From contig CAZWCX010000126.1 in assembly GCA_964632945.1 (NCBI GenBank), positions 1 through 19,969 on the forward strand: a stretch of 19,969 nt of DNA, in the 5' to 3' direction. Positions 1 through 7,787 of this stretch are shown piece after piece. The stretch's first letter is position 1, and every line of letters starts with the position of its first letter. The position numbers and the translations under genes were made by a program. The notes beneath the pieces are model-generated. The model saw only the letters and a program-made list of their open reading frames with translations. It was not told where the DNA came from and searched no databases. The stretch comes from CAZWCX01 sp964632945 (GTDB lineage Bacteria > Planctomycetota > MHYJ01 > WSZJ01 > CAZWCX01).

Positions 1-2849
1 AGCACGGCGAGCGCCAGCACGGTCTTGCCCAGGCCCATGTCGTCGGCCAGGCAGCCCCCCACGCCCCACGCCGCGAGGCGTTGCATCCAGCGATAGCCGT
101 CGAGCTGGTAGCCGCGCAACGACCCCTGGAACGACTGCGGCGGATCGGGCGTAAGCGCGAGCGAGCGCTCGAAGCGCTCGACGAGGCGGTCCCAGCTTTC
201 CGAAGTCTCGACTTCGCCGACGTCTTCGAGGAACTCCTCGATCATCGGCACGGCGGTGGGGGCGAACTCGAGGTCGGTGCGCCCGGAGTGCACGACGTCG
301 GCCAGGCCGGCAAGGCGTTCCTGCAGGAGCTTGGAGATCTTCAGGAACTTCCCTTCCCCGACCGGAACGTAGCGACGGCCCTCGCGCAGCGAGTCGAGCA
401 CCGAGGCGAGGGACACCGACTCCCCGTCGACCTCGATCCGTCCCTGGAGGCCGAACCAGTCGCGGCGGTCCTCGATGCGGACCTTGAGGGATCCGGCCCC
501 CGCCTCGCCCAGGAGGAAGATCCGCCGTCCGTTTTCCGGCCATTCCACCTGGACGTCCGGTCGCGGGCGTTCCTGGAGGGCAAAGACGAGGTCGAGCGCG
601 TCGTCGTCCTGGGGGACGCGCCAGAGCCAGGGCTCCTCCTCGGGCCAGCGGTGAAGCCCCAGGGAATCGGCGAGTGCGCGGGCGCGCTCGATCTCCCGGG
701 GGAGGTCGCGGCGCGCCAGACGTTTGCGCCCGCCGGAAAACTCGCTGACCACCTCGGGGCCCGCGCCGGGGGCGAACAGGGCGCGGCCGCCGGGCATCGG
801 ACGCTGGCGGAGCGCCACCGTGAGGCCGGAGGGGCGTTCGGGCGTCAGCAGCAGGTGCAGGCGCGGGTCGGCCTCGACTTCCGCATCGACCAGGTCCGCG
901 GGGAGATCGACCGGCAACAGAGACTCGAGCGCGGGGATGCGCGCCAGGAGGTCCGGCGTCGCCTCCGGCGGGAAGACGGTCTCCTGCGCGAGCAGGTCCG
1001 CGGCGAGCGCGAGCGTCCGTCGTTCCGAGCGGGCGACGACGATCCGTCCGGTCGCGCGGTCGAGCAGGAGGATGCCGTGCTTGCAGACGTAGTGCTTGGT
1101 CTCCGGGCCGGCGACCAGGTTTCCCGAGCAGACCCTGAGGGTCATGCCGCCGGCGGCATCCGGGGACAGGCGCAGTCCGATTTCGCCCGGTTCGACGACG
1201 ACCAGGGACTGCGGCGCCCCTTCCCAGGAGACGTTCGGGTGCCCGACCAGCCGCACGGCCACTTCGAAGGCGTCGGTGCCCGGGGCGGGGGCGGCGTAGG
1301 CGGGCGGATTCCAGCCGAACGGGACCAGCGGGAGCAGCGCCTTGGCGATTTCCTGGTCCGCCGGCAGCACCCAGGCTTCCTCGGCCGAGGCGATGCGCGA
1401 GAGGGCGACTTTCTGGCCCACGCTCCAGGAGGACGGCTTGCGCGACTTCTGCAGATAGGGCGTGACCGTGAAGGTTTCGGCCGCCTCCGCCACGCGCCAG
1501 GTCAGGCGCGAGCGCAGGACGTCGGCGACGGCGGCCTGCTGCGCGCCGGCCTGCAGAAGTCCGTCGAGACGCAGGAGCGAGTGTTTCCACGCCGGCAGGG
1601 CCGTGCCGCGTCGCACTTCGTCGGCCAGCGGATGGTTGGGCACCCGGAGGACCTGAATCAGTTCCTGCAGCGCGGCGGCGATGTGCGCGCAGGGGGAGTA
1701 CCCCTTGCTGAGCGGACAGGTGCAGCCGGCGTCGACCTGCTTGCGCTCGACGTTGACCGCCAGGTGGACCTGATACGGGGCCTCGGCATTTCCCTGGATG
1801 GCGCCGCGGAAGCACAGTTCCTTGGGATTCCAGTGGAAGCCGGCGACCTGGAGCCGGAAGTCGCTGCCCCGACCGATGAGTCCCCGCGGCAGGACCCGGT
1901 GCGCCCGCTCCAGCGCCTCCACGACCCGCTCGAGCTCTTCCTGGCGATCCGCGCGCGCGGCCGCCGAGCGTCCGCTTCGACCCCCGCCGTTGCGCGACGC
2001 GAACCGGCATTCGCTGCCGTCCTGCGCGAGATAGATCTCCGGCGTCAGCGCGGTCAGCCCGGAGAGCGGCGGCAGCACCTTCCCGCTGATCTCCCGCAGC
2101 GTGCGCGCGAGCACCTGCAGCAGCTGGCGGCGCGAGTCCACCGGGCCGCGCGGCGGCGACGAGACGATCGTCCCGAGCGCGCGCGCCAGGCGCCGGGCCT
2201 CGGGATCGGTCTTGAAATCTCCCAGCTCCGACTTCGGCTCGATTCGATAGAGCCGCAACTCGTAGTCGAGACAGTGGACCAGGAGTCCCTCGGGCGTCGG
2301 CCCCACGCCGAAGAGCGGCGCCTCGAGCTTGAACGCGTTCACCAGCACCCGCCCGCGCGCCTGCTTGGTCGGCCGGAACCCCAGCGCCCCCCGGTGCCCG
2401 AGGAGCGCCACGCAGGACTCCGCCTGGTCCCGGTCCACTTCGACCGTCACCCGCTTGAGCCGCGTGCCGTCGCGCACCACCAGCACCAGTTCGTCCGGAT
2501 CCGCATCCAGCGGCATCATCGGCAGGAACCGATGCCCGGGGATCAGGAACCCCTGCTCCCGTTCCACCGGCAGCAATCGGACCAGGAACCGGAATCGGCG
2601 CGCCAGGATCCGCGGGGTGATGTATCCCTCCGCGCTCGGCGTGATCGACAGCGAGGCGTTCAGGAAGGCTTCGATCCCGCCCGTGGAGACGGCGGAGCCG
2701 AGCAGGTTTTCCGTTTCGCGGGCGAGTTCCTCGGCGCGAAACGGCTCGTCCTGGGAGAGCGCCCACTGTTCGAGCGCCGCGGTCACTCGCGGAGGCAGGG
2801 TGCGCGATTGCGTCTCGGGGCCGGGGTGTCGGGTGCGCTGGTGCGTCAT
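1..2849 (-). CDS. SWIM zinc-finger / SNF2-family ATPase (helicase-like), 3' end cut by window
   Basis: Reading the minus strand from an ATG at 2849 gives 949 open codons to the window edge, so the C-terminal part is missing. A SWIM zinc-finger pattern is visible at C376-x-C378-x8-C387-x-H389 (CTCPLSKGYSPCAH). The helicase entry follows at about residue 910, with a Q-motif-like LRGYQLDGYRWM and Walker A DMGLGKT (K942, T943) typical of SNF2 proteins. Family knowledge: SNF2 ATPases translocate on double-stranded DNA and displace or remodel bound proteins, and bacterial members often pair with SWIM fingers for nucleic-acid or protein binding. About 900 residues precede the motor, which is long; apart from the finger I recognise nothing there. 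No in-frame start lies between 2849 and the upstream stop. The gene has its own promoter and is probably not part of the GTPase operon upstream. The specific role is unknown. Confidence 0.88.
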   Translation of the reverse strand, partial: MTHQRTRHPGPETQSRTLPPRVTAALEQWALSQDEPFRAEELARETENLLGSAVSTGGIEAFLNASLSITPSAEGYITPRILARRFRFLVRLLPVEREQGFLIPGHRFLPMMPLDADPDELVLVVRDGTRLKRVTVEVDRDQAESCVALLGHRGALGFRPTKQARGRVLVNAFKLEAPLFGVGPTPEGLLVHCLDYELRLYRIEPKSELGDFKTDPEARRLARALGTIVSSPPRGPVDSRRQLLQVLARTLREISGKVLPPLSGLTALTPEIYLAQDGSECRFASRNGGGRSGRSAAARADRQEELERVVEALERAHRVLPRGLIGRGSDFRLQVAGFHWNPKELCFRGAIQGNAEAPYQVHLAVNVERKQVDAGCTCPLSKGYSPCAHIAAALQELIQVLRVPNHPLADEVRRGTALPAWKHSLLRLDGLLQAGAQQAAVADVLRSRLTWRVAEAAETFTVTPYLQKSRKPSSWSVGQKVALSRIASAEEAWVLPADQEIAKALLPLVPFGWNPPAYAAPAPGTDAFEVAVRLVGHPNVSWEGAPQSLVVVEPGEIGLRLSPDAAGGMTLRVCSGNLVAGPETKHYVCKHGILLLDRATGRIVVARSERRTLALAADLLAQETVFPPEATPDLLARIPALESLLPVDLPADLVDAEVEADPRLHLLLTPERPSGLTVALRQRPMPGGRALFAPGAGPEVVSEFSGGRKRLARRDLPREIERARALADSLGLHRWPEEEPWLWRVPQDDDALDLVFALQERPRPDVQVEWPENGRRIFLLGEAGAGSLKVRIEDRRDWFGLQGRIEVDGESVSLASVLDSLREGRRYVPVGEGKFLKISKLLQERLAGLADVVHSGRTDLEFAPTAVPMIEEFLEDVGEVETSESWDRLVERFERSLALTPDPPQSFQGSLRGYQLDGYRWMQRLAAWGVGGCLADDMGLGKTVLALAV

Positions 2850-2930
2850 CGGGCGTGGATTGCGGCTTTCGTTGGGGCCGTACGACGCCCGGGCGCCGAA
2901 CGGTCGGCGGCCTCCGGGGGCGAATCACCC

Positions 2931-2959
2931 ATGTTACTTCGGTCGGGCCGCCGCGTCAA
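2931..2959 (-). promoter_or_regulatory. Sigma-70-type promoter for the SWIM-SNF2 gene
   Basis: On the minus strand TTGACG (2959-2954) is followed after exactly 17 bases by TAACAT (2936-2931). This is a good match to the housekeeping -35/-10 consensus in an otherwise very GC-rich region. Transcription would start near 2924, giving a leader of about 75 bases before the ATG at 2849. It lies in the 193-bp gap downstream of the GTPase operon, so the SNF2 gene can be expressed independently. Confidence 0.55.
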
Positions 2960-2991
2960 AGAAAAGCGCGATCCCGCCGCTTCCGGGCCCG

Positions 2992-3015
2992 TCCCGGCAG
3001 TCCCCGCCGCCGGGA
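2992..3015 (-). terminator. Possible weak terminator hairpin after the GTPase operon
   Basis: A 7-bp perfect stem (TCCCGGC / GCCGGGA) with a 10-base loop lies 28 bases past the stop codon at 3043 on the minus strand. No U-run follows directly; the nearest T-rich stretch (TTTTCTTT) is about 25 bases further on. It is therefore not a classical intrinsic terminator, and hairpins are common by chance at this GC content. Confidence 0.22.
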
Positions 3016-3042
3016 TTCGGGCTGCAAACGCATTTACATCCA

Positions 3043-4755
3043 TCAGTTGCGAGATCCGGCCGCCTCCGCGGGCTCGAGCGACTGCTGGGCCATCGCCAGT
3101 TCCCGTTGATGGTCTTCCAGGGTCTGCAGCAGGCGGGAGTAGGGTGCGGCGAGGCGTCGGGCGATGTGGTCGCGCAAGCCGGCGCGATAGGGTCCCTCCT
3201 GGACGCGCAGGCGCTGGACGCGGCGCAGGGACGACAGGTAGAGGAGGGCCGCGGCGGCCAGGTAGAAGAGCGCCACGAATCCGAGGGTGCGGGCCAAGGA
3301 GGCGACGCCGAGGAGTTGGACGAGGAAGAAGAGGATCCCCGGGGAGGATCCGTCCGCCGCGGGGGGCTGGAGGACGATTTCCAGCATCGGCTGGACGATG
3401 GGGAACCAGACGGCGGGGACGATCGAAAGCCAGCGCCGGTGGGGTCCCGGAGCGGGGTAGGCGGCGGTGCGGAGGCGGGCGACGGCCTCGCGGTCGGCGG
3501 ACTCGAAGAACTCGCGCAGGGAGGCCGCCCATTCGTGCGGCGGCACGGGACGATCGGGTGTGGATCCGGCAAAGGCCTGGAAGAGGGCGGGGAACTCGGT
3601 GCGCAGACGGTCCGCGACGGCGGCGATGCGCTCCGGGAGTCCGGTGGCCTGGACGATCCGTTCGAGGTCGCCGTAGTCCGAGGCTTCGCCGGGCCGCCGG
3701 ACGCGCTGCCACCGGTGCAGCGCCCCGGCGGTGTAGACGGCGGGATCGGTGAGCAGGGACAGCAGCGGCCAGGGGCGCAGTCGGTGTTCGAAGAGTTCGA
3801 TGACCTGGGCGTGGAGCGGGCGCAGCAAGCGTCCCGCCGCCCGCTGGACCTCCGCGAGGGCGCTGCCGGCTTCGCGTTCCACGACGGCGGCCATGCGATC
3901 GAGGAGGGCGCGGAGTTCGGCGATGCGGGCGTCGAGCCGGAAATGTTCGGAGATGGTGCGCGCGCCCATGCGCACCTCGCGGCGGACGTTCAGCGACTTG
4001 CCGCGGCGCAGGTCCTCGGGCGGGCGCTGGAAGAGGTCGCGACGCAGCCGCGACAGGTCGTGCCGGTCGGGGTCGCGCGCGCAGACGGCGTAGACCCGAT
4101 CCTTGCGCAGGGGTTCGCCCGGCAGCCAGTCGCACAGGGTCTGGAACAGCTCGTCGCGGATGATCGTATGGGTTGCGCCTTGGCGGCCGAGGACGTGGTC
4201 GATGCGATTGAAGACGAAATAGAAGTTTTCGAAGTCCTTGAACGTCCCTTCCAATCGCTCGAAGAAGCGCCGGTCGGCATAGGTGGCGTCGGTGACCACC
4301 CAGAGTACGCCCTGGAGTTCGGTCTCCCATGCGCTCAGGCTGTCCGGGTGGGCCTGGGCGGCCGGTCGTCCGGCCTCGACGGCGGGGTCGGGCAGGTCGA
4401 GGAAGACGCGGCCGGCGAGTTCCTCGCGGTCGTGGGCGAGGATGCGCGCGGGGGCGGTCCGCTGGGCCGGTCGGGCGTCGAAGGTGCGGACGTCGCCGCG
4501 GTAGACATAGGCGTACGGGGCGTGGTCGGCGCCGGCGCGGCGACCGGCGGGGTCGAGCGCGTCGTCGAGGGCGAGGGCGTGGAGGAGGGTGGATCTCCCC
4601 GTGCGGGCCGCGCCGACGACGCCGAAGACGAACAGGGAGTCGGTGTCGCCGGCTTCCGGTCCGCAGTGCAGCGGGGCCGGGTCCTGCCCGGTGATTTCCA
4701 CCAACCGGCGGTTGATGGCCAGAATGGCGCGCTTCGCCCCCGTTCCGTCGTTCAT
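3043..4755 (-). CDS. Dynamin-like membrane GTPase, P-loop variant (GRS instead of GKS)
   Basis: A 570-aa protein with an N-terminal GTPase domain. The P-loop is G48-AART-G53-R54-S55, where the usual catalytic lysine is arginine. G3 is D120-LPD and G4 is N183-R-I-D186, which is near-canonical. A helical middle region leads to three hydrophobic segments at about 444-462, 473-488 and 491-510, then a basic helical tail. GTPase head, helical stalk and membrane hairpin is the layout of bacterial dynamin-like proteins, which bind and remodel membranes. The start is the ATG overlapping the upstream gene's TGA (ATGA, 4755-4752), so translation is likely coupled. Arginine at this lysine position usually cripples nucleotide hydrolysis, so I infer a partner subunit of the upstream GTPase. 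Assignment to the broad P-loop GTPase/dynamin-like group is fairly secure; the specific family is not. Confidence 0.8.
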   Translation of the reverse strand: MNDGTGAKRAILAINRRLVEITGQDPAPLHCGPEAGDTDSLFVFGVVGAARTGRSTLLHALALDDALDPAGRRAGADHAPYAYVYRGDVRTFDARPAQRTAPARILAHDREELAGRVFLDLPDPAVEAGRPAAQAHPDSLSAWETELQGVLWVVTDATYADRRFFERLEGTFKDFENFYFVFNRIDHVLGRQGATHTIIRDELFQTLCDWLPGEPLRKDRVYAVCARDPDRHDLSRLRRDLFQRPPEDLRRGKSLNVRREVRMGARTISEHFRLDARIAELRALLDRMAAVVEREAGSALAEVQRAAGRLLRPLHAQVIELFEHRLRPWPLLSLLTDPAVYTAGALHRWQRVRRPGEASDYGDLERIVQATGLPERIAAVADRLRTEFPALFQAFAGSTPDRPVPPHEWAASLREFFESADREAVARLRTAAYPAPGPHRRWLSIVPAVWFPIVQPMLEIVLQPPAADGSSPGILFFLVQLLGVASLARTLGFVALFYLAAAALLYLSSLRRVQRLRVQEGPYRAGLRDHIARRLAAPYSRLLQTLEDHQRELAMAQQSLEPAEAAGSRN

Positions 4756-6647
4756 GCCCCCAGGTCCGCAATCCGCTTGAGTACCTGGGCCCCGCGCTCT
4801 TCCTCGCGCAGGACCATCTGCGAAAACCGCTCCGGTCGGTAGTGTTCTACCATGCGCTCGAGCGGTTCGCACAGCAGGTTCTCCGTCTGGTCCTGGCAGC
4901 GGCGGAGGGGGCCGACCCCCTCCGAGGGGAAGAGGGGGCGGGCGATCTCGGGGAGGAGGATGCGCAGCCATGCGGCCATGCCGAGGAGGAAGGTGAGGGC
5001 GGGCCAGAGGCCGACGATCCAGGTATCGAGCAGGACGGCGGCGGCCGCGGCCGGCCACAGCCAGGATTCCAGGCGGCGCCCCGGGCGCGGGCGGGGATCG
5101 CGGAGGAGTGCGGCGAGGGAATCCAGGCATCCGCGCACCGCCTCGATGAAGGTGGGTTCCAGCCGGGGATCCGAGAGGTCGAACGGCCCCGGTCCGGGCG
5201 CGCCCGCGGCCGACAGGTCGGCCGAATAGGGGGAGGTGCGCCAGGTGGCGAGCAGGCGCTGGTTGACGTCTTCCAGCCGTCCGCGCATGCGCTGCCACGC
5301 GGGGGCGATGTCGACGCGCTGGAGCGCCTCGGCGGCGCACTCGATCCGGAACCGCAGCGCCCGCTCGCTCAGCAGTTCGATCCACCGTCCCGGTTCGGGC
5401 AGCGGCGAGGCGCGCAACTGGGCGAGCAGCGAGAGCCCGCCGGGGCCCCGGGCGGCGAGCAGGCGTTGCGCCTCCTCCGGAATCAGCGTCGCGGGGTCGA
5501 ACCGCAAGCGCTCCCGCGAGGCCAGCGCCGTGCGCGCGAGGGCGTCCTCGAGATCGGCCAGGTGGCGGGCGCGCTCCATGTTGGCGGCCAGCAGGCCCTG
5601 CGCCGTGCGCGACAGGGAGGCGAACAGCGCGTCCAGCGGCGAGCGCTCGCGCAATCGGAGCACCGCCTCGCGAAAGGCCACGAACTCCGGCCGGCGATGA
5701 AACATCTTCCCCTTGATGGCGGGGAGGACGTGCAGTTCGGACGCCCCCATCGCTTCGATCCTCCGCCGAAAGGCCGGGTCCTTCAGGCAGGCGGGATCCC
5801 GCTCGACCCGCGTCAGGGCGACGATCGAGCGCAGCCCCAGTTCCGCGCGTCGTCGCACATAGGGGTCGAGCGACGGGTCGTGCACCGTCTGCTCGGTCAC
5901 CACGAACACGGTGGCGTCGAGCCAGGGGAGCACCTCGAGGGCGACGTCTCCTTCCACGGCCGAGAGACGGCTGTTCGAGTCCGGCAGGTCCACGAGCACG
6001 ACCGGCGCGAGGTCCTTCCGCTCGTGGGGTACGATGTAGGTCAGTCCGGGCTCCTGCCAGCGCAACCGGCCGTGCTCCTCGACCACCGACATGCGCCGGT
6101 CGGAGAGGAGGAGCGGACCCGCGCCGTGTTCCGCGCGGCGGATGGCCTCGAGCGCGGGACGGTGGATGAGAAAGATCGGGCTGCGGGTGGTGTGCGCGCG
6201 CCAGTCGACCGGGCTGATCTCGTCGCCGTACAGGCTGTTGAAGAGCGTGGTCTTGCCCACTTTCGTGCAGCCGACGAAGCCGACGAAGGCGGGGCCCTCG
6301 GAGACCAGCGTGCGGTAGAGCACGGGAGCGCTCATCTCGCGCATGGGGGCGAGCAGGGCCTGTCCGAATCCGCGTGCCTCCAACTCCTGGCGCAGGTCGA
6401 GGAACTCGCGCACGGCCTGAACGCGTTCGGCGGGGGAAAGCGCGGCCGCCCGCGACGCGGGGCTGGCCGGGAGGGCCGTGCCGGCCGGCGGGACGATCGC
6501 ACCCGGGGCGGCGGCGGGCGCGCCGTCGACGGGCGCAGCTCCGCCGGGTGCGGGGGGGGCGGCGTTCCCGTGCCCGGGCGCCGTCTCCGGCGCTCCGGGG
6601 GTCTTCCCCGGCGTCCCCGCCGGCGCCTGCGGGATCGGGTGGGTCAT
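4752..6647 (-). CDS. Dynamin-like membrane GTPase with intact P-loop
   Basis: A 631-aa protein starting at the ATG that overlaps the HDOD stop codon (ATGA, 6647-6644). Residues 1 to about 65 are a low-complexity Pro/Ala/Gly segment. The GTPase domain follows: P-loop G126-CTKVG-K132-T133, G3 D220-LPDSN, and G4 TRVE at 279-282. Dynamins carry TKxD at G4, so TRVE is a degenerate form ending in Glu. A long helical region follows, then a hydrophobic hairpin at about 529-564 and a C-terminal helical tail. This matches bacterial dynamin-like GTPases, which often occur as adjacent pairs acting together on membranes. The partner is the next gene, also linked by an ATGA overlap. A longer upstream start exists in frame, but it would run far into the HDOD gene and is unlikely. 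The exact biological role is unknown. Confidence 0.83.
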   Translation of the reverse strand: MTHPIPQAPAGTPGKTPGAPETAPGHGNAAPPAPGGAAPVDGAPAAAPGAIVPPAGTALPASPASRAAALSPAERVQAVREFLDLRQELEARGFGQALLAPMREMSAPVLYRTLVSEGPAFVGFVGCTKVGKTTLFNSLYGDEISPVDWRAHTTRSPIFLIHRPALEAIRRAEHGAGPLLLSDRRMSVVEEHGRLRWQEPGLTYIVPHERKDLAPVVLVDLPDSNSRLSAVEGDVALEVLPWLDATVFVVTEQTVHDPSLDPYVRRRAELGLRSIVALTRVERDPACLKDPAFRRRIEAMGASELHVLPAIKGKMFHRRPEFVAFREAVLRLRERSPLDALFASLSRTAQGLLAANMERARHLADLEDALARTALASRERLRFDPATLIPEEAQRLLAARGPGGLSLLAQLRASPLPEPGRWIELLSERALRFRIECAAEALQRVDIAPAWQRMRGRLEDVNQRLLATWRTSPYSADLSAAGAPGPGPFDLSDPRLEPTFIEAVRGCLDSLAALLRDPRPRPGRRLESWLWPAAAAAVLLDTWIVGLWPALTFLLGMAAWLRILLPEIARPLFPSEGVGPLRRCQDQTENLLCEPLERMVEHYRPERFSQMVLREEERGAQVLKRIADLGA

Positions 6648-7549
6648 CGAGGCTTGCCCTTGGCGTCTCCGATCAACTCGTGCAGCATTCCACGCGCCTT
6701 GTCGAGCGCGGCTTCGGCGATCCGCAGCGTGTCGGCTTCGGAGAGGCCGAATCTCTCCGTGAACTCCGGGCGCAAGACCGGATACCGGCCCCGGTCCACC
6801 CGGTAGGCGTTCAGGTGCGCCAGCAGGTTTCCCACGTAGACGGCGGCCACGCGCTTTTGCATCATCGTCTCGCGCACTTCCGGCCAGTCGTGGTGTCCAC
6901 GAATGCACGCGGCGAACGTCTCCGGGAGCGACCACCGCTGCGCCACCCAGAGACCGATCTGCGTGTGATCCGCCCCATACGTCTGGATCTCCGCCTCCCG
7001 GTACGGCATGCCCCCCCGGTGCAGCGCCATCATTTTCCGGTACTCGTCACGCCGGAGGTGGCTCATGACGATCTTGCCGATGTCGTGCAGAATGCCGCAA
7101 GTGAACACGTCGCCGCGCAGCTTGTAGTGGAGGTGGTCGGCGACGTCGAGGGCGCACAGTCCGGTTTGCAGGGAATGCGACCAGAACTTGACCGGATCGA
7201 AACAATCGTCGGATCCGGTTCGAAGGGCGTTCATGACGCTCACCGTGGTGACCAGACCCTCGATCGTGGCCTGTCCGAGCAGGCTGCAGGCCAGCTGCAC
7301 GGTCGTGACTTTTCCGGCGAAGCCGTGGAACACCGAGTTGGCGACCTTGAGCACCCGCACCGTGAGGGACGGGTCCTTCTCCACGACGCCCGCCACCTTC
7401 CGCATGTCGCACGATTTATCGTCCAGCGTGCGCCGGAGTTCCTCCACGATCTGGGGCAGGACCGGCAGACCCTCCGGGGACTCGAGGATTTCGGCCACGA
7501 GCCGGGGGATCGAATCCAGCGGCGGTTTTTGATCGTCGGGCTCGGACAT
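6644..7549 (-). CDS. HDOD-domain signalling/regulatory protein
   Basis: A 301-aa protein whose HDOD domain covers about residues 27-225. It begins with GLPVLPQIVEELRR, followed by a helical region and the signature GILHDIGKIV (H155, D156), then GADHTQIG (H195) and RGHHDW (H219, H220). HDOD is a non-GYP relative of the HD phosphohydrolases, found in bacterial regulators of motility, chemotaxis, DNA uptake and stress; catalysis is seldom shown. Here several HD-type metal-ligand positions (H125, H155-D156, H195, H219/H220) are still His or Asp, so activity cannot be excluded. The start at 7549 is supported by GGGAGAGG at 7560-7553 and a promoter just upstream; longer in-frame starts would lie upstream of that promoter. 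It is first in the operon with the GTPase pair, so I infer it controls or senses something for them. Confidence 0.9.
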   Translation of the reverse strand: MSEPDDQKPPLDSIPRLVAEILESPEGLPVLPQIVEELRRTLDDKSCDMRKVAGVVEKDPSLTVRVLKVANSVFHGFAGKVTTVQLACSLLGQATIEGLVTTVSVMNALRTGSDDCFDPVKFWSHSLQTGLCALDVADHLHYKLRGDVFTCGILHDIGKIVMSHLRRDEYRKMMALHRGGMPYREAEIQTYGADHTQIGLWVAQRWSLPETFAACIRGHHDWPEVRETMMQKRVAAVYVGNLLAHLNAYRVDRGRYPVLRPEFTERFGLSEADTLRIAEAALDKARGMLHELIGDAKGKPR

Positions 7550-7582
7550 CGGCCTCTCCCGGGGTCCGTCTAGGGCGCGGAC

Positions 7583-7611
7583 ATTATAGGGGGCTGCCGC
7601 GGGAGGGTCAA
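7583..7611 (-). promoter_or_regulatory. Strong sigma-70-type promoter for the HDOD-GTPase operon
   Basis: On the minus strand TTGACC (7611-7606) and a perfect TATAAT (7588-7583) are separated by exactly 17 bases. The predicted start is near 7576, leaving a leader of about 27 bases with a good ribosome binding site. It is the best promoter match in the window, and one arm of an inverted repeat lies inside its spacer. Confidence 0.72.
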
Positions 7612-7635
7612 GGCAGGGAATCCCCCCGCGGCAGC
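7593..7635. repeat. Perfect 11-bp inverted repeat (operator-like) across the -35 box
   Basis: GCTGCCGCGGG at 7593-7603 is exactly reverse-complemented by CCCGCGGCAGC at 7625-7635. After one mismatch, two further pairs extend the match inward. The arms are 32 bp apart centre to centre, about three helical turns. One arm is in the -35/-10 spacer of the HDOD promoter and the other is upstream of its -35 box. The repeat lies outside both predicted divergent transcripts, so it is more likely a protein-binding site in DNA than an RNA hairpin. Confidence 0.55.
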
Positions 7636-7721
7636 GGCTACGCGGGCATCCCGGGCCGTTTCGGGGTCGGCTTGCGGAATGTGCGGGCGAAGGAGGGCGA
7701 CCGTCCGGGCGCACAAACGGA

Positions 7722-7751
7722 TTGACCCCCCGGGGCGCGTCGCGCTAGAAA
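7722..7751 (+). promoter_or_regulatory. Sigma-70-type promoter for the AsmA-TPR operon
   Basis: TTGACC (7722-7727) and TAGAAA (7746-7751) are spaced by 18 bases. The predicted start is near 7758, about 30 bases ahead of the AsmA-like start codon at 7788, and a purine-rich GAGAGGAG lies at 7769-7776. It is divergent from the HDOD promoter with about 110 bp between the two -35 boxes. Confidence 0.5.
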
Positions 7752-7787
7752 GGAGGGGTCCAGGGGGAGAGAGGAGCCGGCGCAGCC

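Noticed and set aside
2846..2932. 28-codon upstream reading frame whose TGA overlaps the SNF2 start (ATGA)
   Set aside because: Its ATG lies within the -10 box of the SNF2 promoter, so that transcript would not contain it. It could matter only on read-through from the GTPase operon.
81..3752. Plus-strand open frame of 1223 codons
   Set aside because: It is antisense to the SWIM-SNF2 gene and to the start of the GTPase region. The minus strand has recognisable SWIM and Walker A motifs, while the plus frame is Arg/Gly/Pro-rich without any motif. Long shadow frames are expected at this GC content.
6648..6935. Upstream start giving a 727-aa version of the first GTPase
   Set aside because: It would overlap the HDOD gene by nearly 300 bp in another frame. 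The ATGA overlap at 6647-6644 is the normal operon junction.
6644..7549. HD-GYP cyclic-di-GMP phosphodiesterase as the identity of the HDOD gene
   Set aside because: The HD pair is present but no GYP motif is found, and the N-terminal pattern is that of HDOD.
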